Shown here one piece after another: positions 10,359 to 18,899 of a stretch of DNA of 64,000 nt (position 1 is its first letter; each line of letters begins with the position of its first letter). Source of the stretch: Candidatus Gastranaerophilales bacterium. Its GTDB lineage: Bacteria; Cyanobacteriota; Vampirovibrionia; Gastranaerophilales; Gastranaerophilaceae. Position numbers and translations under genes: made by a program. The notes below the pieces were generated by a model, which was not told where the DNA came from, did no database searches, and saw only the letters and a list, made by a program, of their open reading frames with translations. The stretch is taken from assembly GCA_944325945.1 (NCBI GenBank), contig CALVBW010000025.1, positions 46,192 to 110,191 on the forward strand. The letters run 5' to 3'.

Positions 10359-11795
10359 ATGGAAGATTACGCTATGACGAAAATTGTTGCTACATTAGGT
10401 CCTGCCAGCAACACAAAAGAAAAAATCCGTGAACTTTTTAAAGCCGGAGTTACAATGTTCCGAATAAACTCATCACATGAAACCCCTGAAGTTCACCAAA
10501 AAACACTGAATTTAATAAGAGAAATTGAAAAAGAAGAAAAACAGCTTATTCCTGTTTTATTAGACCTTCAAGGCCCCAAAATCAGACTTGGAACTCTGGA
10601 AGCCCCGATAGAAATAAAAAAGAATGACATTTTAAAATTCCGTCATCAGGACAAACAAACCGAAGATATTATTCCGGTTGACTACGCAGGCATAGCAAAA
10701 GACGTAAAAAAAGGTGAAAAAATTCTTATTGACGACGGTAAAATACAGCTCGAAGTTGAAAAAGTCGAACAGGACATTATTTATGCAAAAGTTTTAACCG
10801 ACGGACTGCTAAAGCAAAGAAAAGGTATTAATATCCCAGGCTCTACAGGCAGTATTGACGTATTAACCGAACGCGACAGAATTTTTATTGATTTTGCAGT
10901 AAAAAATAATATTGACTATATCGGTTTATCTTTTGTGAGAACACCTGATGACGTTGCCAAATTAAGAGAAATCTTACATTCAAAAAACAGTGATATAAGA
11001 ATAATTTCCAAAATTGAAAAACCTCAAGCCGTTGACAATATTGACGAAATTATTGAACTTTCCGACGGAATTATGGTAGCAAGAGGTGATTTGGGAATTG
11101 AAATTTCAACGGAAAAAGTCCCGATAGTACAAAAAACAATAATTAAAAAAGCAAATTTCAAAAGCAAAGCGGTAATTGTTGCAACCCAGATGCTTGAAAG
11201 TATGATTGAAAACCCGATTCCAACCCGTGCGGAAGCCTCAGACGTTGCAAACGCAATTTTGGACGGCACCGATGCAATTATGCTCTCAGGCGAAACCGCT
11301 GCAGGCAAATATCCGGTAGAGGCAGTCAAAATGATGAAATTAATTGCGGAAAATGCCGAAAATAGTCTGTTTTTACACCACAACTGTTTCCCGAAAAGAA
11401 TGATTGACCAGAACAATACTCAGGCAATGGCAATAGGCATGGCACTTTCAGATATGATTAAAAAAGTTCCGAATATTAAAGCCATTGTAGCACTTACGGG
11501 AAGCGGATTTACACCTGTATTTTTATCAGAAAGCAAACCGTCCGTTCCTATTCTCGCCTGCTGTCCTGATTTAAAAATCTGCAGAGCAATTAAATTATAC
11601 AGAGCGGTTTTCCCGATTACATTCAAATTTGAAAGAAAAATTGACCGTTCTTCTCTCGACAGAATGGATAAATTCTTAATGAAAAAGCTCAATTTTAATT
11701 CACACGACACTGTAATCATTACAGGCTCCGTTCCAAATGTTCTTGTAGGCGGAACAAACTTTATTAAAATCCACAAAATCGAAGAAACAGCATAA
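10359..11795 (+). CDS. pyk: Pyruvate kinase
   Basis: Final ATP-forming step of glycolysis, phosphoenolpyruvate plus ADP to pyruvate plus ATP. The 478 residues match the usual length. Visible are TKIVATLGPAS (N-terminal strand of the barrel), DLQGPKIRLG, the catalytic Lys in SKIEKPQAV, the Mg-binding VARGDLGIEI, and ATQMLESMI...PTRAEASDVANA. The C-terminal allosteric domain is present. RBS GAGGAG lies before the ATG. It appears to be transcribed alone and ends in a strong hairpin. Confidence 0.97.
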   Translation: MEDYAMTKIVATLGPASNTKEKIRELFKAGVTMFRINSSHETPEVHQKTLNLIREIEKEEKQLIPVLLDLQGPKIRLGTLEAPIEIKKNDILKFRHQDKQTEDIIPVDYAGIAKDVKKGEKILIDDGKIQLEVEKVEQDIIYAKVLTDGLLKQRKGINIPGSTGSIDVLTERDRIFIDFAVKNNIDYIGLSFVRTPDDVAKLREILHSKNSDIRIISKIEKPQAVDNIDEIIELSDGIMVARGDLGIEISTEKVPIVQKTIIKKANFKSKAVIVATQMLESMIENPIPTRAEASDVANAILDGTDAIMLSGETAAGKYPVEAVKMMKLIAENAENSLFLHHNCFPKRMIDQNNTQAMAIGMALSDMIKKVPNIKAIVALTGSGFTPVFLSESKPSVPILACCPDLKICRAIKLYRAVFPITFKFERKIDRSSLDRMDKFLMKKLNFNSHDTVIITGSVPNVLVGGTNFIKIHKIEETA

Positions 11796-11822
11796 AAAAA
11801 AGCCCCTTTTAAAGGGGCTTAA
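11793..11822. terminator. Strong bidirectional terminator after pyk
   Basis: AAGCCCC and GGGGCTT flank a TTTTAAA centre, giving a near-perfect palindrome. On the minus strand the stem is followed by seven T's, a textbook intrinsic terminator, while on the plus strand the tail is weaker. The better orientation is the minus strand, where no coding gene lies upstream, supporting a small transcript from 11.9 kb. Confidence 0.85.
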
Positions 11823-11914
11823 ATTTTCTTTAGGAAATAGGAATAGGAAGTTTTTCTCTCTTTTACTTAAACGGAAATAATCTCTCTTCTTAACATCTCT
11901 CGTGTTAATCTAAT
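11793..11914 (-). ncRNA. Candidate small RNA between a repeated promoter-like element and an intrinsic terminator
   Basis: On the minus strand a promoter-like element (11915-11940, also found at 30148-30175) is followed by about 120 nt without a convincing coding region, then by a terminator with a T7 tail. The stretch is purine-rich with three GAGAGA blocks. A nine-codon ORF (MLRREIISV) lies inside, so a micropeptide is an alternative. No known RNA family was recognised. Confidence 0.3.
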
Positions 11915-11940
11915 GTTCTTATATATATAAAGTATATACT
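11915..11940 (-). promoter_or_regulatory. Repeated palindromic promoter-like element, copy 1
   Basis: The element starts with the perfect palindrome AGTATATACT (11931-11940), continues as an alternating TA tract and ends AAGAAC. Copy 2 at 30148-30175 is identical apart from a two-base insertion. Copy 2 lies just before a small protein gene, which argues for a promoter/operator role. Confidence 0.5.
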
Positions 11941-12058
11941 TTTTATTTAAATTCAGAAAGCAAATATTTTGTTACAAAAGTTAATATTAATAATTTGCCA
12001 AATAAAAAAATTTATACTAAAATAAATATGTAGTTAAGAATAATTTTGGGGTTAAGAG

Positions 12059-12259
12059 ATGCTGGTATCATCCATCGCGAAACTAACCGCCGTTAAACCG
12101 GTAAACAACAATTATCTGGTAAAAAACACATTTAACGGCGACAAGATGTCCGTTCAAAATGCTCAACAGCAAAATACAATTTCTAACGGCATCAACACTA
12201 ATATTTCAAATACGCTAAACGACACTTCTTGCGGTACGAATTTTAATGTATTAGCTTAA
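12059..12259 (+). CDS. Small Asn-rich hypothetical protein, 66 aa
   Basis: Not recognised. Asn makes up about a fifth of the residues, and there is no signal peptide or membrane segment. Only a weak GGGG tract precedes the ATG. The 3' end overlaps the convergent transporter gene by 9 bp. It resembles, in size and composition, other orphan Asn-rich proteins of this window rather than any named family. Confidence 0.5.
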   Translation: MLVSSIAKLTAVKPVNNNYLVKNTFNGDKMSVQNAQQQNTISNGINTNISNTLNDTSCGTNFNVLA

Positions 12260-13417
12260 TTGTTCGTCAAATAAATATTTAACAAATACAGAAAACATTG
12301 CGGGTATAACAGAAACACCTAAAAGCACGTTTGTAATGCCGAATTTTTGGGCTACATATCCGTTCAAAGACATAATAAGTGCAACAATTCCCCAGGAAAA
12401 TCCGTTAATAAATCCGCCGATAATGCTTTTGTACTCAGGAATAATGCTCTGAGCCATATTCATAGTGACTGGTACCGCAAGCATAGTAACAAACCCCATA
12501 ACAAAATAAACAGCAAACGAAAATGCCGGAATAGTTTTATAAGTCAACACAAACAAAATCATTAAAGGTAAAGTTGAAATCATGGAAAAATAAAATACAT
12601 TACGCGTCCCTACGAGCTTTTCAAATTTATTACTCAGCATTGAACCTATGCCGCCTACAAAAATAAAAATAAATAGTGCCGTGCCGATAAAAAACGGAGA
12701 ATACCCCATATCTTTCCATAAAAAAGGCAGCAAAATAAAACAAGATGTTGAAATTAACGATTTTAACATGGAAATAACATTCAAAATATTCAATTTACGA
12801 TTTCCAAGAATAGATTTAAATGCTGATTTTAACTCGTAATGAGGTTTTACAATTTTTAAATTGGAAATTTTTGGGACAAATCTAAACATAATACATGCCC
12901 AGATAAATCCTATAATAGAAAGCACCGGCATTTTATTGAGCCCCCAGAACTGTGCCACATACGCAGATAACAGCGGTCCCACAGAATAGCCCAGTGTTCC
13001 CATTCCTAGGAAAATTCCCATATACTTTACGCGGTCGGCGCCCGCATATTTATTTGCAAGCCCAAGAGCTTGAGGGTGAAAAAGACTTGAGCCGAGACTT
13101 CCCAGAATTATAAAAACAATCATAACCGGCAAAGTTTCAGATGCCGGCGCAAACGGTATAAAACAAGATGTAAAAAGCAACCCCCAGAAAATAAAGGCAC
13201 GCTTGAGCATGTTATCTGCAAAAAAACCGAAAATCGGCTGCAAAAGCGACGAAAAAATATGCGACATACTTAAAACAACAGTCGCAACCGCCATAGAAAT
13301 CCCGATTTTAACGGCAATAAACGGCATAATAGGGTTAAGAAACCCTGTGTAAATATCATTTACGAAATGTCCGCCCGCAAGCCAGATCCGCGACAATTTT
13401 CCTGATTTTTTATTCAT
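12251..13417 (-). CDS. MFS transporter, fosmidomycin-resistance (Fsr)-like
   Basis: Major facilitator superfamily efflux protein, 388 residues and about 12 predicted membrane helices in the inner membrane. The N-terminal AGGHFVNDIYTGFLNPIMPF matches the signature at the start of Fsr-like transporters (H, D, G, P positions). The conserved loop after helix 2 is present as FGFFADNMLKRAF. Fsr exports fosmidomycin in E. coli; the natural substrate here is unknown. No Shine-Dalgarno is visible; AATAAT lies six bases before the ATG, so it may belong to the leaderless group described in the findings. Confidence 0.82.
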   Translation of the reverse strand: MNKKSGKLSRIWLAGGHFVNDIYTGFLNPIMPFIAVKIGISMAVATVVLSMSHIFSSLLQPIFGFFADNMLKRAFIFWGLLFTSCFIPFAPASETLPVMIVFIILGSLGSSLFHPQALGLANKYAGADRVKYMGIFLGMGTLGYSVGPLLSAYVAQFWGLNKMPVLSIIGFIWACIMFRFVPKISNLKIVKPHYELKSAFKSILGNRKLNILNVISMLKSLISTSCFILLPFLWKDMGYSPFFIGTALFIFIFVGGIGSMLSNKFEKLVGTRNVFYFSMISTLPLMILFVLTYKTIPAFSFAVYFVMGFVTMLAVPVTMNMAQSIIPEYKSIIGGFINGFSWGIVALIMSLNGYVAQKFGITNVLLGVSVIPAMFSVFVKYLFDEQLS

Positions 13418-13486
13418 AAAATTATTATTTTCAAAACATAATTAAAAATCAATTGTATTATCTTGACAAAATATGCAAAATTTTCA

Positions 13487-13503
13487 CAAAATCGAAGATT
13501 TTG
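13487..13503. terminator. Small hairpin downstream of lgt
   Basis: CAAAATC and GATTTTG pair around GAA, 70 bp beyond the lgt stop codon on the minus strand. The T-tail is weak; it could be a terminator or part of the adjoining repeat cluster. Confidence 0.35.
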
Positions 13504-13516
13504 GAAAAAGTAGTCA

Positions 13517-13577
13517 AACAAGTTCAGGATGACAGAGTAGTGTACTGCCTCAGGCAGTGCGGGATGACGTACTACTC
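13517..13577. repeat. Interspersed palindromic repeat (CAGGATGAC family), copy 1
   Basis: Contains AACAAGTTCAGGATGACA and then CTGCCTCAGGCAG, itself a hairpin, followed by GGGATGAC. Outer arms GAGTAGT (13535) and ACTACTC (13571) make a larger stem. The right arm includes the lgt stop codon. The same two blocks recur at about 41533-41625. Such repeats are common in diverse bacteria; this is non-coding spacer between lgt and the transporter. Confidence 0.7.
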
Positions 13578-14357
13578 ATTTACATTACAATTAACCGCCC
13601 TTAACCCGATGATGCCGGCGATAATTATCAATACAGAAACCACCTGCGCTATCGGGAATCCGCCGATATTTAAAACACTGTCAATTCTGAAATATTCCAC
13701 GAAAATTCTAACAAGAGAATACAAAATTAAATACCAGAAAAAAGTACAACCGGCACGCTCACGAGTTTTTTTCAAGATGAAAACAAGTACCATAAACACG
13801 ACTAAATCCAAAAAGGATTCATACAAAAACGCAGGATGGAAAAGCTCATAATTCAAAAATTCAACAGGTCTTTGAGAAACAGGGATATAAACTCCCCAAT
13901 TACCGCCTGTCGGATACCCGAAGGCTTCCGAATTAAAGAAATTTCCCCATCGACCTACAGACTGAGCAAATATAACGGAACATGCCAGTACATCCAAAAG
14001 CTTCAAAAAATTAATATGATTTTTTTTAGCGATAAAATAAACAGTAAAAATTCCTGCAATAATCATGCCGTGAATCGACAAACCGCCCTGACGAATATCA
14101 AAAATTTCCAAAGGGTTATGCATATAGTATGGATAATTTACAAGGCAATAGTAAAGCCTTGCGCCAACGATTCCTGTAATAATTACAATCGGAGAATTAT
14201 CAATAAAAAAATTTTGAGGAATATCAGAATATTTTTTTGCAAGGATTTCAGATAAACAAACTCCGCAAAAAACCGCAAATGCAAGGATAATTCCATAACA
14301 GTAAACTGTCAAATTTCCAATACAAAATGCAACATCACCCGGAGACTGAATAATCAT
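13572..14357 (-). CDS. lgt: Prolipoprotein diacylglyceryl transferase
   Basis: Inner-membrane enzyme that moves diacylglycerol from phosphatidylglycerol to the lipobox Cys of prolipoproteins. The 261 residues have about seven membrane helices. GGLSIHGMIIAG (with the essential His) and the Lgt signature GRWGNFFNSEAFG are visible. The ATG overlaps the stop codon of the upstream TPR lipoprotein gene (TAATG), so the two are translationally coupled; the neighbour is itself a likely Lgt substrate. Confidence 0.96.
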   Translation of the reverse strand: MIIQSPGDVAFCIGNLTVYCYGIILAFAVFCGVCLSEILAKKYSDIPQNFFIDNSPIVIITGIVGARLYYCLVNYPYYMHNPLEIFDIRQGGLSIHGMIIAGIFTVYFIAKKNHINFLKLLDVLACSVIFAQSVGRWGNFFNSEAFGYPTGGNWGVYIPVSQRPVEFLNYELFHPAFLYESFLDLVVFMVLVFILKKTRERAGCTFFWYLILYSLVRIFVEYFRIDSVLNIGGFPIAQVVSVLIIIAGIIGLRAVNCNVNE

Positions 14358-14935
14358 TACTCATCAACCATAGCCGGCGCAGAAGAGGCGCTTAGCACTT
14401 CAATTTTTTGTTTAACTTCTGCAGCATCCGCAGATTCAGGAGCTTTTTCAAGATAAGTCTGATAGTTTTTCAATGCGTCATCTTTCAGTGAATTAATTTT
14501 TTCCAGAACCGCATCTGAAGGTTCATATTTTTCAACTTCATCCGTCAAATCATCCGGTGTATAAATTTCCCCGTCTTCATTAATCCGTACTGTACCGCTT
14601 TTCAAATCAACTGTCAAATTTTCTTCTGCAACAGCTAAAGAATAATAAGAATCCGGCATGTCAGGTTCCAGATTAATTGCCTCTTTATATGCCGCAATAG
14701 CGTTAGCATAATCCTCAGCCTGAGTATACGCAACAGCAAGATTATAATGCGTTTCAAAAATTGTATCATCAAGATCAATACTTGATTTCAAACGTTCAAT
14801 AGCGGCTTTATAATCGCCTTCTTCCATATAAATTTTTGCTTTGGAATTCAATTCCTGTACAGCAAAATTGTTAATACAGGCAGTTGACATTACGGATACA
14901 AATAATATACTTGCCAGTAATAAAGCTTTTTTCAT
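14357..14935 (-). CDS. TPR-containing lipoprotein
   Basis: Predicted lipoprotein of 192 residues. The signal peptide MKKALLLASILFVSVMSTAC ends in an acceptable lipobox with Cys20 as the lipidated residue. Residues about 30-115 contain two to three tetratricopeptide repeats (ETHYNLAVAYTQAEDYANAI and similar), with a further helical segment near 150-180. TPRs mediate protein contacts, so it is probably a periplasm-facing scaffold. It is coupled to lgt through a TAATG overlap. Confidence 0.85.
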   Translation of the reverse strand: MKKALLLASILFVSVMSTACINNFAVQELNSKAKIYMEEGDYKAAIERLKSSIDLDDTIFETHYNLAVAYTQAEDYANAIAAYKEAINLEPDMPDSYYSLAVAEENLTVDLKSGTVRINEDGEIYTPDDLTDEVEKYEPSDAVLEKINSLKDDALKNYQTYLEKAPESADAAEVKQKIEVLSASSAPAMVDE

Positions 14936-15040
14936 TCAATCCCCTCTTTAAACATCTGTAAAGTAATTATAAGTGAAAAATAAAAATATGGCAAATTTTA
15001 TTAATTTAAGTTACAATTAAAACAAAAGGAGAATATATGC

Positions 15041-15295
15041 ATGGCTAAAGTCGTAAAATTAGGGGCAAAAAAAGAACATCCTGAAAAAGAGCACAATGAA
15101 GATAATGACCTTGTCTATTGCAGTTTCTGCGGCAGACCGAACACACAGGTATTAAAAATGGTACAGGGACCCGGTGTAAATATCTGTTCCGAATGCGCAA
15201 TGATAGCAGTTCAATATCTTATACTTAACGACAGAATGCCGTCTGCGGAAGCACAGCAGATTTTGGACGCTTTTTGGGGGAAAGCCAGAAAATAA
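15041..15295 (+). CDS. Stand-alone ClpX-type C4 zinc finger protein, 84 aa
   Basis: The core (about residues 24-65) is the ClpX N-terminal zinc-binding domain: CSFCGRPNTQVLKMVQGPG, then ICSECA, giving CxxC-x20-CxxC. In ClpX this domain dimerises and binds substrates and adaptors. Here no AAA+ ATPase follows, so it may be an adaptor or decoy for the Clp machine. It is the first gene of a tight plus-strand operon that also encodes a ClpN-only protein at 17541. RBS AAAGGAG is present, and TACAAT at 15012-15017 is a plausible -10 box. Confidence 0.85.
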   Translation: MAKVVKLGAKKEHPEKEHNEDNDLVYCSFCGRPNTQVLKMVQGPGVNICSECAMIAVQYLILNDRMPSAEAQQILDAFWGKARK

Positions 15296-16881
15296 TGCCG
15301 AACGATACTGTAAAACAACTTAATCCGTTTGAGATAAAAGCTGAAATAATCAACCTTATTTCAAAATTTAAAGATGTCAATGATATTTCAAACTACATTG
15401 ACTGTATAAAACTTCTTGATGCACAGAATGACAAAAAAACCATCTCCAAAATTCTTTTCAAAGAGCTTTACAACTTAAAAACCGATGACGGAACAATTAT
15501 CTGTTTTTTACTTGAAAGATATGCGGATAAAGACGAATTAAGTAAAAAGCTCTGGGAATTACTAAAAAATCCGGTTGTTCCTAATAACGTAAAAATAGTT
15601 ACGGTAAATTTTTTACGCGGACTAGACACAAATTGGGAGCTTGATACGGGTGATGAACTTTTGAATGCGGAAATTCTGGATGCAGATACAAAAAAACTTC
15701 TGGATAATGCGATTGTGAACCCTGAAGTGCAAATCGATTTTCTGGATTTTCTAACCTCTTTAAGCAATAATGACAAAATTACACTGATAAATTCACTTGC
15801 GTCCGACTATACGGAAGACGCCCTGAGTAATATGCTTATCCCTGTATTTTTGTCACAGCCGGACAGCGACGCGGGGCTTGAAGCACTTAAACTTCTCGGG
15901 GAATCCAAATCACAGCTGGCATTTCATGCCTTGAACAACGCTTTTGAAACCGCACCCGATAATATAAAACCACTTATCAAAAAAAGTCTTTCGACACTCA
16001 AAATTGCAGGTATCAGAGAAGATAACACACACGAATTTTACAAAAAAATTCTTTCTGAATCCAAGCCGTATAAATTCTGCACAACCTACCCTGACGGGCA
16101 TGGAAATCAGGCGCTGATTTTTACGAGGGAAACAAAAGAGGGCAAAATAAGATTTGTTGCGATTGTAATTGATGATTACCACGGAATCAGGGACTGCTTC
16201 GGCTTCAACGAAATTTCAAAATTTGAATGCGATAAAATAATTGAAAGGTTTTATAAAGACGAAAACGAAGTCTATATAACGCCTGAAAATCTTAAAACAA
16301 TACTAATAAATGCAGAAAAAATTTCACAGAAAAACGCAAATAACTGGCTTTTGCCGTATGAATACATATGCTGGAAAAACCTTTTAAATGATATTGACGG
16401 GGACAACAGATCATATAGAGAAATTCTTGCGGAAAAATTAACACTTATTCCGCTGACGCAGGAAGATTTTGAAAAAATAACAGACATGGAATTTATTGCC
16501 AGATGGTTTTTAGATGCGGACTACAGCGACGAATTTCAGGATTTGACCCGGAATGTGCCGGAAGATTTTAACCTGTTGGTTGAAAATAACGTTGACAAAG
16601 TATTTTATAAGGAGGAAAATTTTATCTGGACAGAGAGACTTTTGTCCTCAGCGTATTTAAAACTTTGCGAAAATAAATCTGATGAGGCTCAATTATTATA
16701 CAGCCTTTATTATGACGAAAATTTCAAACGGGAGTTTTTCAAATATATTCTTAAAAAAAGTATTTACGAATATTACGTGAGCCTAAAATTCAACACCGAA
16801 TTAAATAACGGCAGATATACGCTTGATGAACTGGATAAAATCATCAAAAAAATTGAGGATTTATGGGTATGTACAAAATAA
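15295..16881 (+). CDS. Helical-repeat protein of unknown function, 528 aa
   Basis: Not recognised. The N-terminal half (about residues 1-240) is made of short amphipathic helix pairs resembling HEAT/ARM repeats. Around residues 255-330 there is a more beta-like section (ALIFTRETKEGKIRFVAIVI) followed by DDYHGIRDCFG, and the C-terminus is again helical. I chose the ATG overlapping the previous stop codon (TAATG) over an in-frame TTG seven codons upstream. The 3' end overlaps ruvX. No signal peptide or membrane helix; a cytosolic scaffold is likely. Confidence 0.75.
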   Translation: MPNDTVKQLNPFEIKAEIINLISKFKDVNDISNYIDCIKLLDAQNDKKTISKILFKELYNLKTDDGTIICFLLERYADKDELSKKLWELLKNPVVPNNVKIVTVNFLRGLDTNWELDTGDELLNAEILDADTKKLLDNAIVNPEVQIDFLDFLTSLSNNDKITLINSLASDYTEDALSNMLIPVFLSQPDSDAGLEALKLLGESKSQLAFHALNNAFETAPDNIKPLIKKSLSTLKIAGIREDNTHEFYKKILSESKPYKFCTTYPDGHGNQALIFTRETKEGKIRFVAIVIDDYHGIRDCFGFNEISKFECDKIIERFYKDENEVYITPENLKTILINAEKISQKNANNWLLPYEYICWKNLLNDIDGDNRSYREILAEKLTLIPLTQEDFEKITDMEFIARWFLDADYSDEFQDLTRNVPEDFNLLVENNVDKVFYKEENFIWTERLLSSAYLKLCENKSDEAQLLYSLYYDENFKREFFKYILKKSIYEYYVSLKFNTELNNGRYTLDELDKIIKKIEDLWVCTK

Positions 16882-17279
16882 TGGCGCTTGATATAGGTAC
16901 TAAAAGAATAGGCATCGCACTTAGCGATTATCTTCTTATGCTTGCCTCAGGTCATTCTTATATTGACAGGCAGCCGGAAAACAAAGCGCTTGAAGCAATC
17001 CGTAAAATAGCCAAAGAAAACAATGTTAAAAAAATAGTAATCGGTTTACCCTTGAATATGGACAATTCAGAAGGTTCTCAAGCAAAAGACTGCCGCGAAT
17101 TTGCCCGAAAAATTGAGGGTTATGAAATAATATTTGAAGATGAAAGGCTTACGTCAGATACCGCAGAAGAAAATTTACGCAATAAAAAAATAAATTTCAG
17201 AAAAGATAAAGGTCTGGTTGATATTGAGAGTGCTTGTATTATACTGGAACAATATCTTGCAAGAAGAAAGGAAAATTAA
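16863..17279 (+). CDS. ruvX: YqgF/RuvX family nuclease (putative pre-16S rRNA nuclease / Holliday junction resolvase)
   Basis: RNase H-fold protein of 138 residues, implicated in 16S rRNA 5' end maturation and suggested as a Holliday junction resolvase. MALDIGTKRIGIALSD carries the first catalytic Asp, VIGLPLNMD the second strand, and FEDERLTS plus the late Asp of DIESACIILEQYL complete the site. GAGG lies four bases before the first ATG and ten before a second ATG at 16869, so the start is ambiguous by two codons. It overlaps the upstream gene by 19 bp. Confidence 0.93.
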   Translation: MGMYKIMALDIGTKRIGIALSDYLLMLASGHSYIDRQPENKALEAIRKIAKENNVKKIVIGLPLNMDNSEGSQAKDCREFARKIEGYEIIFEDERLTSDTAEENLRNKKINFRKDKGLVDIESACIILEQYLARRKEN

Positions 17280-17281
17280 TT

Positions 17282-17539
17282 ATGGAAGAAAAACAGTTAA
17301 TCGAAACAATGGATGAAAACGGAAATGTCATTAATTTTGAATTATATGATATAGTAGAAGTGGAAGGACAGGAATACGCACTTTTAATTCCTGCTGATTC
17401 TGATGACAAAGAGGAAGAAGAAGTTGTATTGATGAGACTTTCACAGGAAGGCGACGACTATATTTTTGAAAGTATAGATGACGACGCAGAATTTGACAAA
17501 GTAGCTGAATACATAGAAAGTATGGACGAGGAAGAATAA
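17282..17539 (+). CDS. DUF1292 family acidic protein, 85 aa
   Basis: Small acidic protein. The order FELYDIVEVEGQEYALLIP, then an acidic linker, then VVLMRL and a C-terminal acidic helix is the DUF1292 (YrzB-like) pattern. This family often sits next to ruvX, as here. Function is unknown. AAAGGA lies before the ATG at 17282, three bases after the ruvX stop codon; an earlier in-frame start inside ruvX lacks a ribosome binding site. Confidence 0.85.
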   Translation: MEEKQLIETMDENGNVINFELYDIVEVEGQEYALLIPADSDDKEEEEVVLMRLSQEGDDYIFESIDDDAEFDKVAEYIESMDEEE

Positions 17540-17540
17540 T

Positions 17541-18899
17541 TTGTTTGAAAAATTTACCGAAAAAGCAATAAATGTAGTAACAGAGGCACAAAACATCGCA
17601 AAAGATGAACATTCGACATGCGTTATGCCGGAACATCTTCTACTGGCGCTTGTAAAAGAGGCAAGAGGGATTTCCCTAAAGATTTTCAAATCTTACAATA
17701 TAGATTTTAAAGATTTGGAAACAGAACTTTTAAAAGATGCCAAACTTGAAACGACTGATTTGAATTTGCCGACACTTGCATTCAGTGATTCAATGAAGGT
17801 TATGTTGAGGAGAACTCTGGATTTAGCGGCACGTTCCGGGAATGCTACCGTTTTATACGAACATTTATTCCTTGCGGTAATAACTGATAAAAATTCAAAC
17901 AATTGCAAAACCCTTGAAAGGCTCGGGTTTGATCTTCAAAAATCAAAAGACTTACTGGAAAAACTTGTTCAAAGAAAGACAAAACGGCTTTATCATCCGG
18001 AAATTGACGATACAAAAGAGCCTGAAATAAATCTTTCGCAAGAAACCGATGAAATCTTTGACAGCAAAGAATCCGGTGCCGTATTTGAAAGAGCTGTTGC
18101 AAAACTTTCAGCATCAAACTATGAAATCTTAGGCACGGAACAGATTATTTCATCAATTCTGGAAGATAAAAATTCAGATTTAACAAAAATATTTGCACAA
18201 TTCGGCATAACAGCAGAAAATTTTGAAGAAAAACTATCAAACATACAATCACGCCAGTCCGAATACGAAGGCAGACAAATAATTTTCACGCCGAACGCTT
18301 TCAGGACAATGAGCATGGCGCTTCAAACAGCAAAAGAACTCGGCTCGTCCGTAGTTCTGCCGGAACACATTGTTCTCGGACTTTTAAAAACAAAAAAAGG
18401 CGTTGCTTACGATATTTTAAAAGAATTACATATAAATGACGACGATCTTGCTCACAGCATTATAAAACCGATTGAAAAACAAATGCCGGAAACTCTGACT
18501 ATTTTAAGGCTTGCCAAACAGGAAGCCCGCCGGCTCGGCAGATCCGTTGTCGGAACAGAGATGTTTCTTCTCGGCATAATCGGTGAAGCAACAGGGATAG
18601 GCGCCACAGTGCTTACAGAATTGGAAATAAACATAAAAGATGCCAGAATTATTGTAGAAAACCTTATCGGCTTTGGAAATGAATATTTTGACAAAGAAAT
18701 CGTATTCACCAAACGTGCAAAAAGAGTGCTGGAAAAAGCCTGGGAATTTGCCAAAAAAGACAACAAAGAACGTATTGAATCCGAACATATGCTTCTTGCA
18801 ATCACAACGGAACCAACATCTTTAGCAATGAAGGCTCTTGAACAGCTCGGAGTTGACGCCGTCGAAATTAAAGAAGGAATTAAAAAACATAAATGTTAA
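17541..18899 (+). CDS. ClpN-repeat protein without AAA+ domains, 452 aa
   Basis: Three tandem Clp N-domain units, each of two half-repeats, fill the protein. Clear half-repeats start near residues 1 (FEKFTEKAINVVTEAQNIA), 80, 165, 240, 325 and 390, with repeated PEHLLLALV / PEHIVLGLL / SEHMLLAIT motifs. ClpC and ClpA use one such domain to bind substrates and adaptors. No Walker A or B motif occurs, so it cannot be an unfoldase itself; it may be an adaptor or chaperone. The start is a TTG, supported by GAGGAA seven bases upstream and the family N-terminus. It overlaps tilS by 7 bp. Confidence 0.88.
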   Translation: MFEKFTEKAINVVTEAQNIAKDEHSTCVMPEHLLLALVKEARGISLKIFKSYNIDFKDLETELLKDAKLETTDLNLPTLAFSDSMKVMLRRTLDLAARSGNATVLYEHLFLAVITDKNSNNCKTLERLGFDLQKSKDLLEKLVQRKTKRLYHPEIDDTKEPEINLSQETDEIFDSKESGAVFERAVAKLSASNYEILGTEQIISSILEDKNSDLTKIFAQFGITAENFEEKLSNIQSRQSEYEGRQIIFTPNAFRTMSMALQTAKELGSSVVLPEHIVLGLLKTKKGVAYDILKELHINDDDLAHSIIKPIEKQMPETLTILRLAKQEARRLGRSVVGTEMFLLGIIGEATGIGATVLTELEINIKDARIIVENLIGFGNEYFDKEIVFTKRAKRVLEKAWEFAKKDNKERIESEHMLLAITTEPTSLAMKALEQLGVDAVEIKEGIKKHKC

